DNA of 64,000 nt from Gordonibacter pamelaeae (GCF_042665095.1 NZ_JBHTBV010000001.1); one strand, 5' to 3'; positions 49,428 to 58,144 are shown, numbered from the stretch's first letter. Numbers and translations are program-made. The notes: generated from the letters alone by a model not told the origin.

Positions 49428-50614
49428 TGGCCTCTGCCAGGCGCAACAAGAGGACGGGCGCGTGGGAGGTGCGCGCCTACGCAGGAAAGGACCCGGTGAC
49501 GGGCCGCGTCCGCAACCTGTCGCGCACGCTTCCGCCCGACACGCCCGAGGCGGAGGTGGGGGATGCGAAGGCGGAGCTCGACCGCCAGGCGGCGTTCTGC
49601 CGGGGCTCGGGCGCGTCGTGGACGGTGGGCGGCATCCTCGCCTACGACCTGTCCCTGCTCCCCTCGCTCGGCTACTCGCCGACGACGGTGGACGCCTACG
49701 CCTCGCACCTGAGGTGCTACGTGGACCCGCTCGTCGGCGGAGTGAGGATCGACGACGCGCAGCCCTACATGTTCGCGAGCCTGTACAAGGCCCTGCGCGA
49801 GGACGGCGGCAAGGACGGCAACCCTCTCGCGGCCAACACCGTGCGCCAGGTGCACGCGCACCTGTCGGGGTCGTTCGGCCGGCTCGCCGAGACGCACGTA
49901 ATCGGCTTCAACCCGATAGCGGGTGTGACCCCGCCCAGGCAAGAGCGTGTCGAGGCCGTCCCGCTCTCGGAGCCCGACTTCTCAACGCTCCAGTCCCGCG
50001 CCGACGCGGGGGGTGGCATCGACGAGGAGATCGCGGCGCTCGACCTCGCCACGGGGTTCCGCCGCGGCGAGGTGTCCGGCTTCCAGGAACGCGACTGGTC
50101 GTTCCGCCGCTCGGACATGAGTGTCGAGCGGGTGGTCGTGCAGTCGGCGAGCGCGGGAAGCCCATGGGTGTACAAGTCGCCGAAGAGCAAGGCGGGGATC
50201 AGGCGCGTGTCGCTCGACGCCGAGACCAACGACCGCCTGGCCGACTGGTACGAGAGATCGCGCGCCGACCTGCGCGCCGATGGGTTCCGCCGCACGGCTT
50301 CGACGCCGCTCTTCGCTCGAGAGGACGGCTCGCCGTACCTGCCGAGCATGGTTTATGCGGGGTTCTCGGCGATGGCGCGCGAGGTCGGCCTCGATCCTGC
50401 GGCGCACTTCCATACCCTGCGCCATACGCATGCCACCTACCTGCTCGACCAGGGAGTGTCGATCCGTGTTCTGCAGGAGCGTCTCGGGCACTCCTCGGTC
50501 AACGTCACGCTGCAGATCTACGGGCACGTGCTCCCCGGCCGCGACGAGGCGGCGGCGGAGGCCTACGGCGAGCTGCGCGGCGCCGCCAGGAGATGGCCGG
50601 GGGCGGCATCGTGA
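49427..50614 (+). CDS. second tyrosine recombinase, inside the replication block
   Basis: This 395-residue protein has an N-terminal beta region 'RNKRTGAWEVRAYAGKDPVTGRVRNLSRTL', a SAM-like core-binding domain and a complete catalytic set: Arg in 'LATGFRRGEVSGF', Lys in 'YKSPKSKAGIRRVSL', His/Arg in 'HFHTLRHTHATYL', His in 'ERLGHSSVNVTLQ' and the Tyr nucleophile in 'LQIYGHVLPG'. It is a different protein from the integrase at 38547 and lies far from the attachment site, translationally coupled to both neighbours. It could resolve phage multimers, drive a DNA inversion, or be a relic of another element. Confidence 0.9.
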   Translation: MASARRNKRTGAWEVRAYAGKDPVTGRVRNLSRTLPPDTPEAEVGDAKAELDRQAAFCRGSGASWTVGGILAYDLSLLPSLGYSPTTVDAYASHLRCYVDPLVGGVRIDDAQPYMFASLYKALREDGGKDGNPLAANTVRQVHAHLSGSFGRLAETHVIGFNPIAGVTPPRQERVEAVPLSEPDFSTLQSRADAGGGIDEEIAALDLATGFRRGEVSGFQERDWSFRRSDMSVERVVVQSASAGSPWVYKSPKSKAGIRRVSLDAETNDRLADWYERSRADLRADGFRRTASTPLFAREDGSPYLPSMVYAGFSAMAREVGLDPAAHFHTLRHTHATYLLDQGVSIRVLQERLGHSSVNVTLQIYGHVLPGRDEAAAEAYGELRGAARRWPGAAS

Positions 50615-51402
50615 GCGCGTACCACGTGGTGTCGCTATCGGGAGGGAAGGACTCCACCGCGATGCTCATCATGATGCTCGAGCGCGGCATGCCGGTCGAC
50701 GAGGTCGTGTGGTTCGACACGGGGTGGGAGTTCCCGGCTATGGTCGGGCACATCGGAAAGGTTGAGGCCGAAACCGGAGTGCCGGTCACGAGGCTCCGAC
50801 CCGACCTGCCGTTCAACTACTGGATGTTCGACCATGTGAGGATGAAGGGGGCGCGCGCCGGAGAGGCCGGCTACGGGTGGGCGAGGATGGGATCCCGCTG
50901 GTGCACGAAGATCAAGACGTCCGCCATCGACAGGCACGTCAAGGCGATGGCCGGGCGGCGCAGGGTCGTGCAGTACGTCGGCATAGCGGCGGATGAGGCG
51001 CACCGCGCGAAGGGCAAACGCTATCCGCTCGTCGAGTGGGGCGTGACCGAGGCCGAGGCGCTCGCGTACTGCCGCGCGAGGGGTTACGACTGGGGCGGGC
51101 TCTACGACCGCTTCGACCGGGTGTCGTGCTGGTGCTGCCCCTTGCAGCGGCTCTCCGACCTCCGCGAGCTGCGCCGCTCGTTTCCTGATCTCTGGGAGCT
51201 ACTGCGCGACATGGACGCGCGCGCCTGGAACGACTTCCGCATCGATTGCACGGTCGAGCAGCTCGAGCGACGGTTCGCCTTCGAGGACTGCCAGACCACC
51301 GTCCTCGGCTACATCGCAGAGCGCGAAGCAATGGAACGACGGGCGAACGACGGAGGGTACGGAAGCGGGGCGTGTATTGCCTCGGAAAGGCAAGGCGACT
51401 AG
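50611..51402 (+). CDS. PAPS-reductase-family phage protein
   Basis: This 263-residue protein has the ATP-pyrophosphatase P-loop 'VVSLSGGKDSTAMLIMMLERG', then 'DEVVWFDTGWEFPAMVGHIGKVE', 'GSRWCTKIKTSAIDRHVK', 'YVGIAADEAHR' and a Cys cluster 'VSCWCCPLQRLSDLRELR'. Phage members of the family occur beside DNA-modification genes, and related enzymes act in DNA phosphorothioation (DndC-like), but no dnd partners are present. The GTG start overlaps the recombinase stop. Its role in nucleotide or DNA modification is inference. Confidence 0.88.
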   Translation: MSAYHVVSLSGGKDSTAMLIMMLERGMPVDEVVWFDTGWEFPAMVGHIGKVEAETGVPVTRLRPDLPFNYWMFDHVRMKGARAGEAGYGWARMGSRWCTKIKTSAIDRHVKAMAGRRRVVQYVGIAADEAHRAKGKRYPLVEWGVTEAEALAYCRARGYDWGGLYDRFDRVSCWCCPLQRLSDLRELRRSFPDLWELLRDMDARAWNDFRIDCTVEQLERRFAFEDCQTTVLGYIAEREAMERRANDGGYGSGACIASERQGD

Positions 51403-51476
51403 GGGAGACGGGAAACCGCCCCAACGGTTCTATCCATAAAAGAGTAATACATGAAAAAGAGAAGGAGAGATGGTCG

Positions 51477-51581
51477 ATGGACGTGAAGGATATCCGCGGA
51501 TGCGTGAAGCTCGTGTGGGACTCGGAGAGGCTCGACGAGGACGTGGAGCCGACCGCCGAGCCGGAACCGGACTGGTCGTAG
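51477..51581 (+). CDS. very small acidic phage protein
   Basis: This 34-residue peptide begins 'MDVKDIRGCVKLVWDSERLD' and ends in an acidic Glu/Pro tail (EPTAEPEPDW). GAAGGAGAG lies eight bases before the ATG. It sits alone between two larger genes. The ribosome binding site and codon use support translation; no function is known. Confidence 0.5.
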   Translation: MDVKDIRGCVKLVWDSERLDEDVEPTAEPEPDWS

Positions 51582-51597
51582 GCGAGGGGGCGAGAGC

Positions 51598-51900
51598 ATG
51601 GGGTACCTGAAAGAGCGCCACGGCATGATGATGCTGCCTGGAATCGCGAAGGAAGGCCAGTGTCGCGAGTGCGGAGGATCCCACTCCCCCGACGAGCCTC
51701 ACAACCGGGATGCGCTGCGCTACCAGTACACGTTCTACGACGCTCACGGTCGCTGGCCTTCGTGGGCCGATGCGATGGCGCATTGCGCCGAGGCCGTCCG
51801 CGCCAGCTGGACTCGAGAGCTCAAGCGGGTGGGCGTAGACGTCGACGAGGTTCCCGGCATGGGGCATCTGGGGGTCTCCGTCAAGGGAGGGCGCGAGTGA
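51598..51900 (+). CDS. phage zinc-binding-like protein
   Basis: This 100-residue protein has one metal-binding-like site: 'CRECGGSHSPDEPHNRDALRYQYTFYDAHGRWPSWADAMAHCAEAVRASW', with two Cys, two His and a further Cys. It is a common small protein of actinobacterial phages without a known role. The stop overlaps the next gene's GTG. Confidence 0.72.
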   Translation: MGYLKERHGMMMLPGIAKEGQCRECGGSHSPDEPHNRDALRYQYTFYDAHGRWPSWADAMAHCAEAVRASWTRELKRVGVDVDEVPGMGHLGVSVKGGRE

Positions 51901-52163
51901 TTGCCTACGGCCAGTACAAAGGGCGGCGCCACGATGCCGCGCAACCGGTCTTCGGGGAGGCCGAACCGCGCCCCAATCGACGGACGGGAGGAAGCAAGCG
52001 CGTGGTCATGAACGGACGCGAGGTATACGACTCGATCAGCGAGTGCGCCAGAGTGATCGGATGCTCGCCGGACACGTTGAGCTCGGCCATCCGGGATGGC
52101 CGAGCCTGTCATGGCCAGAGGGTTGAGTACGCCGAGATGCGGGGTGGGAGAGATAGCCGATGA
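51897..52163 (+). CDS. phage protein with HTH-like C-terminal region
   Basis: The product has 88 residues. The C-terminal half 'VVMNGREVYDSISECARVIGCSPDTLSSAIRDGRACHGQRVEYA' resembles the NUMOD1-type helix-turn-helix that accompanies homing endonucleases and other phage proteins. The N-terminal part is basic and Arg-rich. The GTG start is coupled to the gene before and the stop to the gene after. Confidence 0.65.
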   Translation: MIAYGQYKGRRHDAAQPVFGEAEPRPNRRTGGSKRVVMNGREVYDSISECARVIGCSPDTLSSAIRDGRACHGQRVEYAEMRGGRDSR

Positions 52164-52372
52164 CTAGTGTATGCGACGGCTGCGCCTGCGAGGAGGCGTG
52201 CGGCCATGCCGGGCTGCGCGCCTGCGCATACCGCAAGCCGGCCCGCTGGTGCAGCTGCGACATGCTGCGCAGGGCGCAGGCGGAGCGGGACGCGCTCCTT
52301 CGGCTCAAGTGCGAGAGAGAGGCGGAGATCGTGCGGTTGGAGGAGGAGTTGGCGGCTGCACGAGGCGAATAG
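52160..52372 (+). CDS. small Cys-rich phage protein
   Basis: This 70-residue protein has seven Cys in the first 37 residues ('CDGCACEEACGHAGLRACAYRKPARWCSCD') and then a coiled-coil helix ('LRRAQAERDALLRLKCEREAEIVRLEEELAAA'). It looks like a zinc-binding, dimerising protein. No family is recognised. Confidence 0.68.
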   Translation: MTSVCDGCACEEACGHAGLRACAYRKPARWCSCDMLRRAQAERDALLRLKCEREAEIVRLEEELAAARGE

Positions 52373-52438
52373 AAAAGGCCGAAGCTGCTGCCCCGGCCCA
52401 TCACCTAAGCTAGATAATACCACGGCGGAGGAGGCAGC

Positions 52439-52915
52439 TTGGCTGAAACGGAATTCGAACGGTACAAATACGACCAGGCGCGCGCTTACCTGGAGCACGT
52501 GCGCGCCCTGTCGTGCAGGGCGCAGGCCCTTCGCGCCGAGGTCGAGGCGCAGCGCGAGCTCGCCGACGGCGTGCGGGCCATGCGCTACGGTGAGGGCGGC
52601 GGAGACGGCGCGGGGGCAGACCGGATGGCCGACACCGTGGCGAGGTTGCAGGATCTCGTCGAGGGCTACTGCTCGGAGCTCGCTGGCTACGTCGCGGAGC
52701 AGGATCGCGCGCATGCCTGCGTGCGCCTCATGGAGCGGCCCGAGCACGTGCAGGCGATCACGGGCCGCTACCTGCTCGGGCGCTCGTGGGAGCGCGTGTG
52801 CGTAGACATGGGGTACACGTGGGACGGCATGATGAAGTTGCGGCGCCGTGCGGTGACGGAGTTCTACGACGTGATGCCGACCGAGTGGAGGTATCCGAGG
52901 CACCCGGCCCTGTAA
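52439..52915 (+). CDS. DUF1492/ArpU-like late transcription regulator
   Basis: This 158-residue protein starts with TTG after a strong GGAGGAGG. It has a helical N-terminal half and a sigma-region-4-like C-terminus 'ITGRYLLGRSWERVCVDMGYTWDGMMKLRRRAVTEFYDVM'. Proteins of this type stand just before terminase genes and switch on the late operon in Gram-positive phages. Its position here, followed by a hairpin and then HNH and terminase, fits that role. Confidence 0.78.
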   Translation: MAETEFERYKYDQARAYLEHVRALSCRAQALRAEVEAQRELADGVRAMRYGEGGGDGAGADRMADTVARLQDLVEGYCSELAGYVAEQDRAHACVRLMERPEHVQAITGRYLLGRSWERVCVDMGYTWDGMMKLRRRAVTEFYDVMPTEWRYPRHPAL

Positions 52916-52973
52916 TCGGGCACACAAAGGCACCCCGGATCCTGTTATCGTGTAATCAGCAGTTATCAGCGAG

Positions 52974-52998
52974 AGCCGTCCGCGAGGGCGGCTTTCTC
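52974..52998 (+). terminator. hairpin with T-run before the packaging genes
   Basis: AGCCGTCC pairs with GGGCGGCT (one T-G pair) around a GCGA loop, followed by TTCTCT. It may end the early transcript or, as is common in phages, form part of the late promoter region. Confidence 0.55.
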
Positions 52999-53019
52999 TA
53001 TGCCCGGAAGGGGGCGGCC

Positions 53020-53214
53020 ATGGTCACCGTCGAGTACATGGTCCGTGCGGCCCTGCGCCGCGACACCGTCATGAGCCGTGCCATGCTGCGGGCCTGCGGC
53101 GTGCCCGTGCCGCGCGCACTTCCACGCCCCGGCTCCATCGTCGAGGCGGGCGCGTACGCTGGCCTGACGGAATGCTTCGCTAACCACGGCAGCCCTATGG
53201 ACGGGCGCGCGTGA
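53020..53214 (+). CDS. small phage protein of unknown function
   Basis: This 64-residue protein reads 'MVTVEYMVRAALRRDTVMSRAMLRACGVPVPRALPRPGSIVEAGAYAGLTECFANHG'. GGGGGCGG lies before ATG 53020. Its stop overlaps the HNH start. No family is recognised. Confidence 0.55.
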   Translation: MVTVEYMVRAALRRDTVMSRAMLRACGVPVPRALPRPGSIVEAGAYAGLTECFANHGSPMDGRA

Positions 53215-53513
53215 GCAAGCCGAACCCCCGGCGCGCCAACGGCAGCCGCCGCGACAAGCTGCGCCGGCGGGTTGCCGCGCTGGGGCTTCCGTGCGCGCTG
53301 TGCGGAAAGCCCATCGACTACTCGCTGCCGGCGGGGCATCCAATGAGCTACGAGCTGGACGAGATCGTGCCGGTGAGCCGTGGAGGCTCGCCCCTCGACC
53401 CGCGTAACGTGCAGCCGGCGCACCGCTCGTGCAACCAGCGCAAAGGCGACGGGCGCCGCGCGCCCGGCAGGCAATCGGCGACGCTTCCGCTGCCGCACTC
53501 GCGGGAGTGGTGA
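53211..53513 (+). CDS. HNH endonuclease
   Basis: The product has 100 residues. The HNH fold is complete: 'CALCGKPI' zinc knuckle, 'YELDEIVPVSRGGSPLDPRNVQPAHRSCNQRKGDGR' with the catalytic Asp-Glu-Ile (in the His position of DHI), Asn and His. HNH proteins encoded directly before terminase help cut the genome at cos sites in many siphophages, which fits here. GTG start, coupled to the previous gene. Confidence 0.88.
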   Translation: MSKPNPRRANGSRRDKLRRRVAALGLPCALCGKPIDYSLPAGHPMSYELDEIVPVSRGGSPLDPRNVQPAHRSCNQRKGDGRRAPGRQSATLPLPHSREW

Positions 53514-53618
53514 CGGGCGACCACCGGGGGCATCCCCTCACCCCGGTGGTACGGCCCTCCCGGGGGCATAGTGCCCATTTACACACAGGGGATTTTGATC
53601 GATGCGGAGGTGGCGCGC

Positions 53619-53855
53619 ATGTCCAAGGGCACGGCAGGCCGAAAGGCTGCTCCAGGGCCAGGTCAGATCGAGTGCTTGAAGGAACTCGCGCTGACGTTGG
53701 AGGACAGGATAGCGGGGGCCGACGACAAGAGCCTGCCGGGGATCGCGAGACAGTACCGCGAGACGCTGCGCGACATCAGGGAGCTGGAAGGCGGGGTGGA
53801 CGATGGCGACGAGGTCGAGGAGGTTGTCGTGCGCCTCCGTTCTGGGAAGCAGTGA
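53619..53855 (+). CDS. terminase small subunit-like protein
   Basis: This 78-residue protein reads 'MSKGTAGRKAAPGPGQIECLKELALTLEDRIAGADDKSLPGIARQYRETLRDIRELEGG', the pattern of short actinophage small terminases that recognise the packaging site. ATG 53619 has GGAGGTGG upstream; a GTG at 53571 would add 16 residues. It overlaps the large subunit gene by 53 bases. Confidence 0.72.
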   Translation: MSKGTAGRKAAPGPGQIECLKELALTLEDRIAGADDKSLPGIARQYRETLRDIRELEGGVDDGDEVEEVVVRLRSGKQ

Positions 53856-55260
53856 GCCGACGCTCTCCGTCCATCCGGCCCACGTCTCGACCGAGGTCGG
53901 GTTCTGCGACGAGATATGCACGCTTGGCGACCTGCGGATGTTCGACTGGCAGGTCGGGGTCGTCGACGGCTGGCTCGGGCGCGACGCGCGGGGCATGTGG
54001 GCCTCCCCGACATGTGGGCTCGCCGTGCCTCGCCAGAACGGCAAGTCGCTCGGCACGGTGCAGGCCCGGTCGAACTACGGCATGGTCGCGCTCGGCGAGC
54101 AGGTGGTCTACACGGCGCACCTGCAGAAGACGGCGACCGAGACCTTCGAGTCGATCGCGGGGTTCTTCACCTCGAGGAAGATGGTCGGTCGCGTCAAGGC
54201 CGTCAGGGAGGCGCTCGGCCGCGAGCAGATCGTGCTCAAGAGCGGCGCGCGCATCAAGTTCCTGGCCCGCACGCGCAACGGCGGGCGAGGCCAGCACGGC
54301 GACCTGCTCATATTCGACGAGGCGCAGGAGCTCGACGACACCCAGCAGAGCTCGTTTCTGTTCGCGATCTCAGCCTCGCCGAACCCCCAGACCATCTACG
54401 CGGGCACGCCGCCCGACGAGGACTCGCCCGGGACCGTCTTCAAGCGCATCCGCGCCGCGGCGCTCGGCGGGAGGACGAGGACGACGTCGTGGGACGAGTG
54501 GAGTGTGCCCGAGATCCCGGAGGATCCGCGCGACAGGCGCATATGGGCCGCCACGAACCCGTCCCTCGGCATAACGATCCAGCCCTCGACCATTGAGACG
54601 GAGATCGAGCAGATGGACGCGGCGAAGCTCGCCCGCGAGCGGTTCGGCTGGTGGGCTCCCGACACGGGCGTGGAGAGGGTCGTCGACGCCGACGAGTGGG
54701 CGATGCTCGAGACCGACGAGCCGCCGGAGGGCAAGGTCGCCTTCGGGGTGAAGTTCTCCATCGACGGCAAGACCGTGTCGGTGTCGGCCGCGGTGAAGCC
54801 GAAGGAGGGGCCGTGCCACGTCGAGCTCGTGCACTGCGCCTCTACGGGTTCGGGCACGAGGTGGCTCGCCGACTGGCTGCGTGCCCGGCGCTCGGGGATA
54901 GCCGTCGTGGTGATCGACGGGACGGGCAACGCCGTCGGCCTCGCGAACGCCTTGAAAAGCAAGGACGACGGCTACGAGGGCAAGCCCCTTGTTCCGAGCG
55001 CCGTGAAGGTGGCAGGCCCCAAGGACGCCTCCGCCGCCGCTGCGGGCCTGCTCGACGCCATAGGCGACGGGTCGGTCACCCACTACGGGCAGCCGAGGCT
55101 CACGGCGTCGGTCACGGGCGCCTGGAAGCGGCGCATCGGCGAGGCGGGGAACTGGGGATGGGGCGGGGACGACCCGACCCCCGTCGAGTCGGCGGGCCTG
55201 GCGCTCTACGGCGTCAGGACCACCAAGAGGAACCCGGGAAGGAAGTCGAGGGCCACATGA
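53803..55260 (+). CDS. phage terminase large subunit
   Basis: This 485-residue motor protein has Walker A 'VPRQNGKSLG' near residue 75, Walker B 'LLIFDEAQEL' near 165, the coupling motif 'YAGTPPDE' near 205, and an RNase H-like nuclease with 'FGVKFSIDGKTVSVSAAV' and 'VVVIDGTGNA'. It pumps DNA into the procapsid and cuts it. The stop overlaps the portal start. Confidence 0.93.
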   Translation: MATRSRRLSCASVLGSSEPTLSVHPAHVSTEVGFCDEICTLGDLRMFDWQVGVVDGWLGRDARGMWASPTCGLAVPRQNGKSLGTVQARSNYGMVALGEQVVYTAHLQKTATETFESIAGFFTSRKMVGRVKAVREALGREQIVLKSGARIKFLARTRNGGRGQHGDLLIFDEAQELDDTQQSSFLFAISASPNPQTIYAGTPPDEDSPGTVFKRIRAAALGGRTRTTSWDEWSVPEIPEDPRDRRIWAATNPSLGITIQPSTIETEIEQMDAAKLARERFGWWAPDTGVERVVDADEWAMLETDEPPEGKVAFGVKFSIDGKTVSVSAAVKPKEGPCHVELVHCASTGSGTRWLADWLRARRSGIAVVVIDGTGNAVGLANALKSKDDGYEGKPLVPSAVKVAGPKDASAAAAGLLDAIGDGSVTHYGQPRLTASVTGAWKRRIGEAGNWGWGGDDPTPVESAGLALYGVRTTKRNPGRKSRAT

Positions 55261-56666
55261 ACCTGAACCAGCTAGCCTCGGTGCACGGCCTTCCGGTCGC
55301 CGAGACAGGGATGCTCGTCGAGCTCGCCAAGCTGCGCGACGCCAAGCTCGCGCGCAACCGCGTCCGCGACGAGTACTACCGGGCGCACAACCGGCTGCGC
55401 ACGCTCGGCATCGCCATCCCGCCGCCGCTCGAGCGCGTGAACGCGGTCGTGGGATGGCCGGCCAAGGCCGTCGACGCGCTCGCCGTGCGCAGCCGCTTCG
55501 ACGGCTTCACGCTGGAGTCGGGGAGGTCCGACGCGCTCGCCGACGTGGTCGTCGGCAACAAGCTGAAGATCCTGTACTCGCAGGCCGTGACGAGCGAGCT
55601 CGTGAGCTCGTGCGCGTTTTTGACCGTGTCGCGCGGAGGGGCGGGCGAGCCCCCGGCCGTCGTGTCCGCCTACTCCGCCCAGAACGCCGCGGCCCTCTGG
55701 GACCGCCGGCGCAAGCGCATCAGGTGCGGTATGACGGTGGTCGACGTCAAGAGGAGCCCCGACGGGGCGGAGCCCGAGCCCACATGGGTGAACCTCTACA
55801 CCGACACGGACGTGTGGGAGATCAGGAAGGCCGGCGCCAAGTGGACGAGCCGGCGCCATCCCCACGAGATGGGCCGCCCCATGATGGAGCCGCTCGTCTA
55901 CCGCCCGATGCTCGACCGCCCCTTCGGCAAGTCGCGCATCAGCCGCGCCGTCATGGCCATAACCGACTCGGCCGTGCGCGAGTCGCTGCGCGCCGAGGTC
56001 TCCGCGGAGTTCTTCACGAGCCCGCAGAAGTACCTGCTCGGCGCCGACGACACTGTGTTTGACAAGCTCTCCAAGTGGGAGGCCTACATCGGGAACATCT
56101 TCTCGGTTACTCCCAACGAGGACGGCGAGATACCGAAGTTCGGCCAGCTCGCGCAGTCCACGATGCAGCCGCACACGGAGTACAAGCGCGACCTCGCCGC
56201 GGCGTTCTCCGGCGAGACGTCCATACCCGTGTCGGAGATGGGGGTGGTGCACGACAACCCGTCGTCGGCCGAGGCCATCTACGCCTGCAAGGAGAGCCTC
56301 GTCATCGAGGCGGAGAGCCTGAACGAGACGAACGGGGCGGCCCTGCGCGAGATCGGCTTGATGGCCATGGCCGCGATCAGGAACGTCCCACTCGACCAGC
56401 TGACCGACGAGGAGCGCTCGTTGTCGGCGCGCTTCAAGAACCCGGCGTTCCCCTCGTTCGTGAGCCAGGCCGACGCCATCATCAAGATCGTGCAGGCGAT
56501 CCCCTGGATGGCCGACTCCGAGGTGGTGCTCGAGGAGCTCGGCTTCAGCGAGGACCAGATCAAGCGCCTCGCGTCCGACCGCGCCAAGGCGCAGGGAAGG
56601 GACGCGATCGCATCGCTCGTGGCGCCGAAGGGGGTGCCGGGTGGAGATACCGCGGAGCTCGCTTGA
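55257..56666 (+). CDS. phage portal protein
   Basis: This 469-residue protein belongs to the SPP1 gp6-like portal group: 'YYRAHNRLRTLGIAIPPPLERVNAVVGWPAKAVDALAVRSRFDGF', 'VYRPMLDRPFGKSRISRAVMAITDSAVRESLRAEVSAEFFTSPQKYLLGAD' and 'GQLAQSTMQPHTEYKRDLAAAFSGETSIPVSEMGV'. It forms the dodecameric DNA gate of the head. It overlaps the next gene by 26 bases. Confidence 0.92.
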   Translation: MNLNQLASVHGLPVAETGMLVELAKLRDAKLARNRVRDEYYRAHNRLRTLGIAIPPPLERVNAVVGWPAKAVDALAVRSRFDGFTLESGRSDALADVVVGNKLKILYSQAVTSELVSSCAFLTVSRGGAGEPPAVVSAYSAQNAAALWDRRRKRIRCGMTVVDVKRSPDGAEPEPTWVNLYTDTDVWEIRKAGAKWTSRRHPHEMGRPMMEPLVYRPMLDRPFGKSRISRAVMAITDSAVRESLRAEVSAEFFTSPQKYLLGADDTVFDKLSKWEAYIGNIFSVTPNEDGEIPKFGQLAQSTMQPHTEYKRDLAAAFSGETSIPVSEMGVVHDNPSSAEAIYACKESLVIEAESLNETNGAALREIGLMAMAAIRNVPLDQLTDEERSLSARFKNPAFPSFVSQADAIIKIVQAIPWMADSEVVLEELGFSEDQIKRLASDRAKAQGRDAIASLVAPKGVPGGDTAELA

Positions 56667-58050
56667 CCGGCTGACCGAGGAGCTCAACGCGCTTTCGGGC
56701 GCCGGCCGGCAGATGGTCGAGAACGCGCTCGCGAACGCCGAGTGGGCGGACGTCGCGGAGCTTCGGGCCGTCATGGCCGAGGTGATGGAGCTCGTGTGCG
56801 GCGAGATGACCGACCTGGCGGCGGCCCGCGCGGCCGAGTTCTACGACGATGTGCGCGAGGCCTCGACCGGGCGCAGGCTGGGGGCGCTGGCCGAGTCGGG
56901 CCGCGAGCCCGAGGCCACCGAGGGTGCCGTGCGGGCGCTCGTGCAGTCCGTCGTGGAGACGGGGGCGGTCGAGCGGCTCTCCCGCGAGCTCGGCGACCGC
57001 GTGGACTACGAGGTGAAGCGCGCGGCCGGGGAGTGCATCCTGGGCAACGGCAGGCGCGACCCGCTCAAGCCGAGGTACGCCCGCGTGCCGTCCGGCTCCG
57101 AGACGTGCCCGTTCTGCGTCATGCTCGCGAGCCGGGGCTTCGTCTACCTGGACTCGGACACGGCAGGCGCCGACTCGCCCGACCACTACCACCCCAACTG
57201 CGACTGCCGCATCGTGCCCGGCTTCGACACCTACGAAGCAGGGACGAGCCGCAGGCTCAGCGCCTCGACGGCGGTGGAGGGCTACGAGCCCGACGTCCTC
57301 TACGACCGGTACGTGCAGGACTTGAAGAGCGGACGGCTCAACGTCGGATCCGTCAGCAGGTACTCGAGCCACGTCCTGCGGTGGCACAGCGACTCGTTCG
57401 CGAGCTACGCCGATTTCGTCAGGTTCGTGGACGGGGCGTCCGACATCGCCGACCTGCAGCAGAGGTGCGCGGTAGCCGCCCAGGAATGGGGGAAGACCGG
57501 CCTGTCGGACAGGTACTGGAGCAGGCTGCGCCAATCCGTCATGAACAAGCGGTACGCCTTCGAGCATGCGCCGGGAGGGGATGCGGCGAGGCTGCGCTCG
57601 GACGGACCCTACGTCGCCGAGTGGCTCGGGGAGGGCGCGTCGGGCATCGCGAAGTTCGAGACGAGGGAGGTCGAGCCGCACGAGTTCAACGCCTACCGGG
57701 TGCTCATGTCGCACGGACGCAGCTTCACCGTGAAGGCGGTCGACGCGGATGCCCGCTCCCGCGGCAAGGCATCGCCCGACCTGCTCATGGACGGCCACCG
57801 ATGGGAGCTCAAGTGCCCCGACGGAGCCAACGAGAAGAAGACCATCGGGCGAAACATCAACAAGGCGGTGGCGCAGATGATGAACGCCGACCCGCCGGCG
57901 TCGTCGGTCAGGATCATCGTCAGCGGCATGGAGACGAGCCTTTCGGCCGAGAACATCGAGTACCACGTCAAGAGGAAGATGGCCGAGGGGAAGATCGACG
58001 AGATGATCGTCATCTACAGCGAGACCGATGTGAGGGTGTACAGAAAATGA
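56641..58050 (+). CDS. MuF-type head protein with C-terminal CdiA-like nuclease domain
   Basis: The product has 469 residues. The N-terminal half is a minor head protein, with the MuF zinc-like signature 'SETCPFCVMLASRGFVYL...DHYHPNCDCRIVPGF' near residues 155-198. The C-terminal 120 residues form another domain: 'KASPDLLMDGHRWELKCPDGANEKKTIGRNINKAVAQMMNADPPASSVRIIV', then 'EMIVIYSETDVRVYRK'. The D-x(n)-W-E-L-K pattern followed by KKTI.RN..KA..Q matches the CdiA C-terminal tRNA-nuclease fold (PD-(D/E)xK-like) of contact-dependent toxins. MuF-toxin fusions are known in temperate phages. The toxin could be injected with the DNA or released at lysis. Confidence 0.85.
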   Translation: MEIPRSSLDRLTEELNALSGAGRQMVENALANAEWADVAELRAVMAEVMELVCGEMTDLAAARAAEFYDDVREASTGRRLGALAESGREPEATEGAVRALVQSVVETGAVERLSRELGDRVDYEVKRAAGECILGNGRRDPLKPRYARVPSGSETCPFCVMLASRGFVYLDSDTAGADSPDHYHPNCDCRIVPGFDTYEAGTSRRLSASTAVEGYEPDVLYDRYVQDLKSGRLNVGSVSRYSSHVLRWHSDSFASYADFVRFVDGASDIADLQQRCAVAAQEWGKTGLSDRYWSRLRQSVMNKRYAFEHAPGGDAARLRSDGPYVAEWLGEGASGIAKFETREVEPHEFNAYRVLMSHGRSFTVKAVDADARSRGKASPDLLMDGHRWELKCPDGANEKKTIGRNINKAVAQMMNADPPASSVRIIVSGMETSLSAENIEYHVKRKMAEGKIDEMIVIYSETDVRVYRK

Positions 58051-58144
58051 AGCGGAGATTCCCATTGCCCTTCTTTTGCAGACGGGGGGGTGTCTCCGCA
58101 TCGCCGATTATACCACGCAAGGGAGCTTCGGGGAAGGAGTCGTT

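Noticed and set aside
58080..58091. G7 run between the MuF-toxin gene and the zinc-ribbon gene as a phase-variation tract
   Set aside because: Seven G are too short to be clearly unstable, and the run is not in a promoter spacer or in a coding frame.
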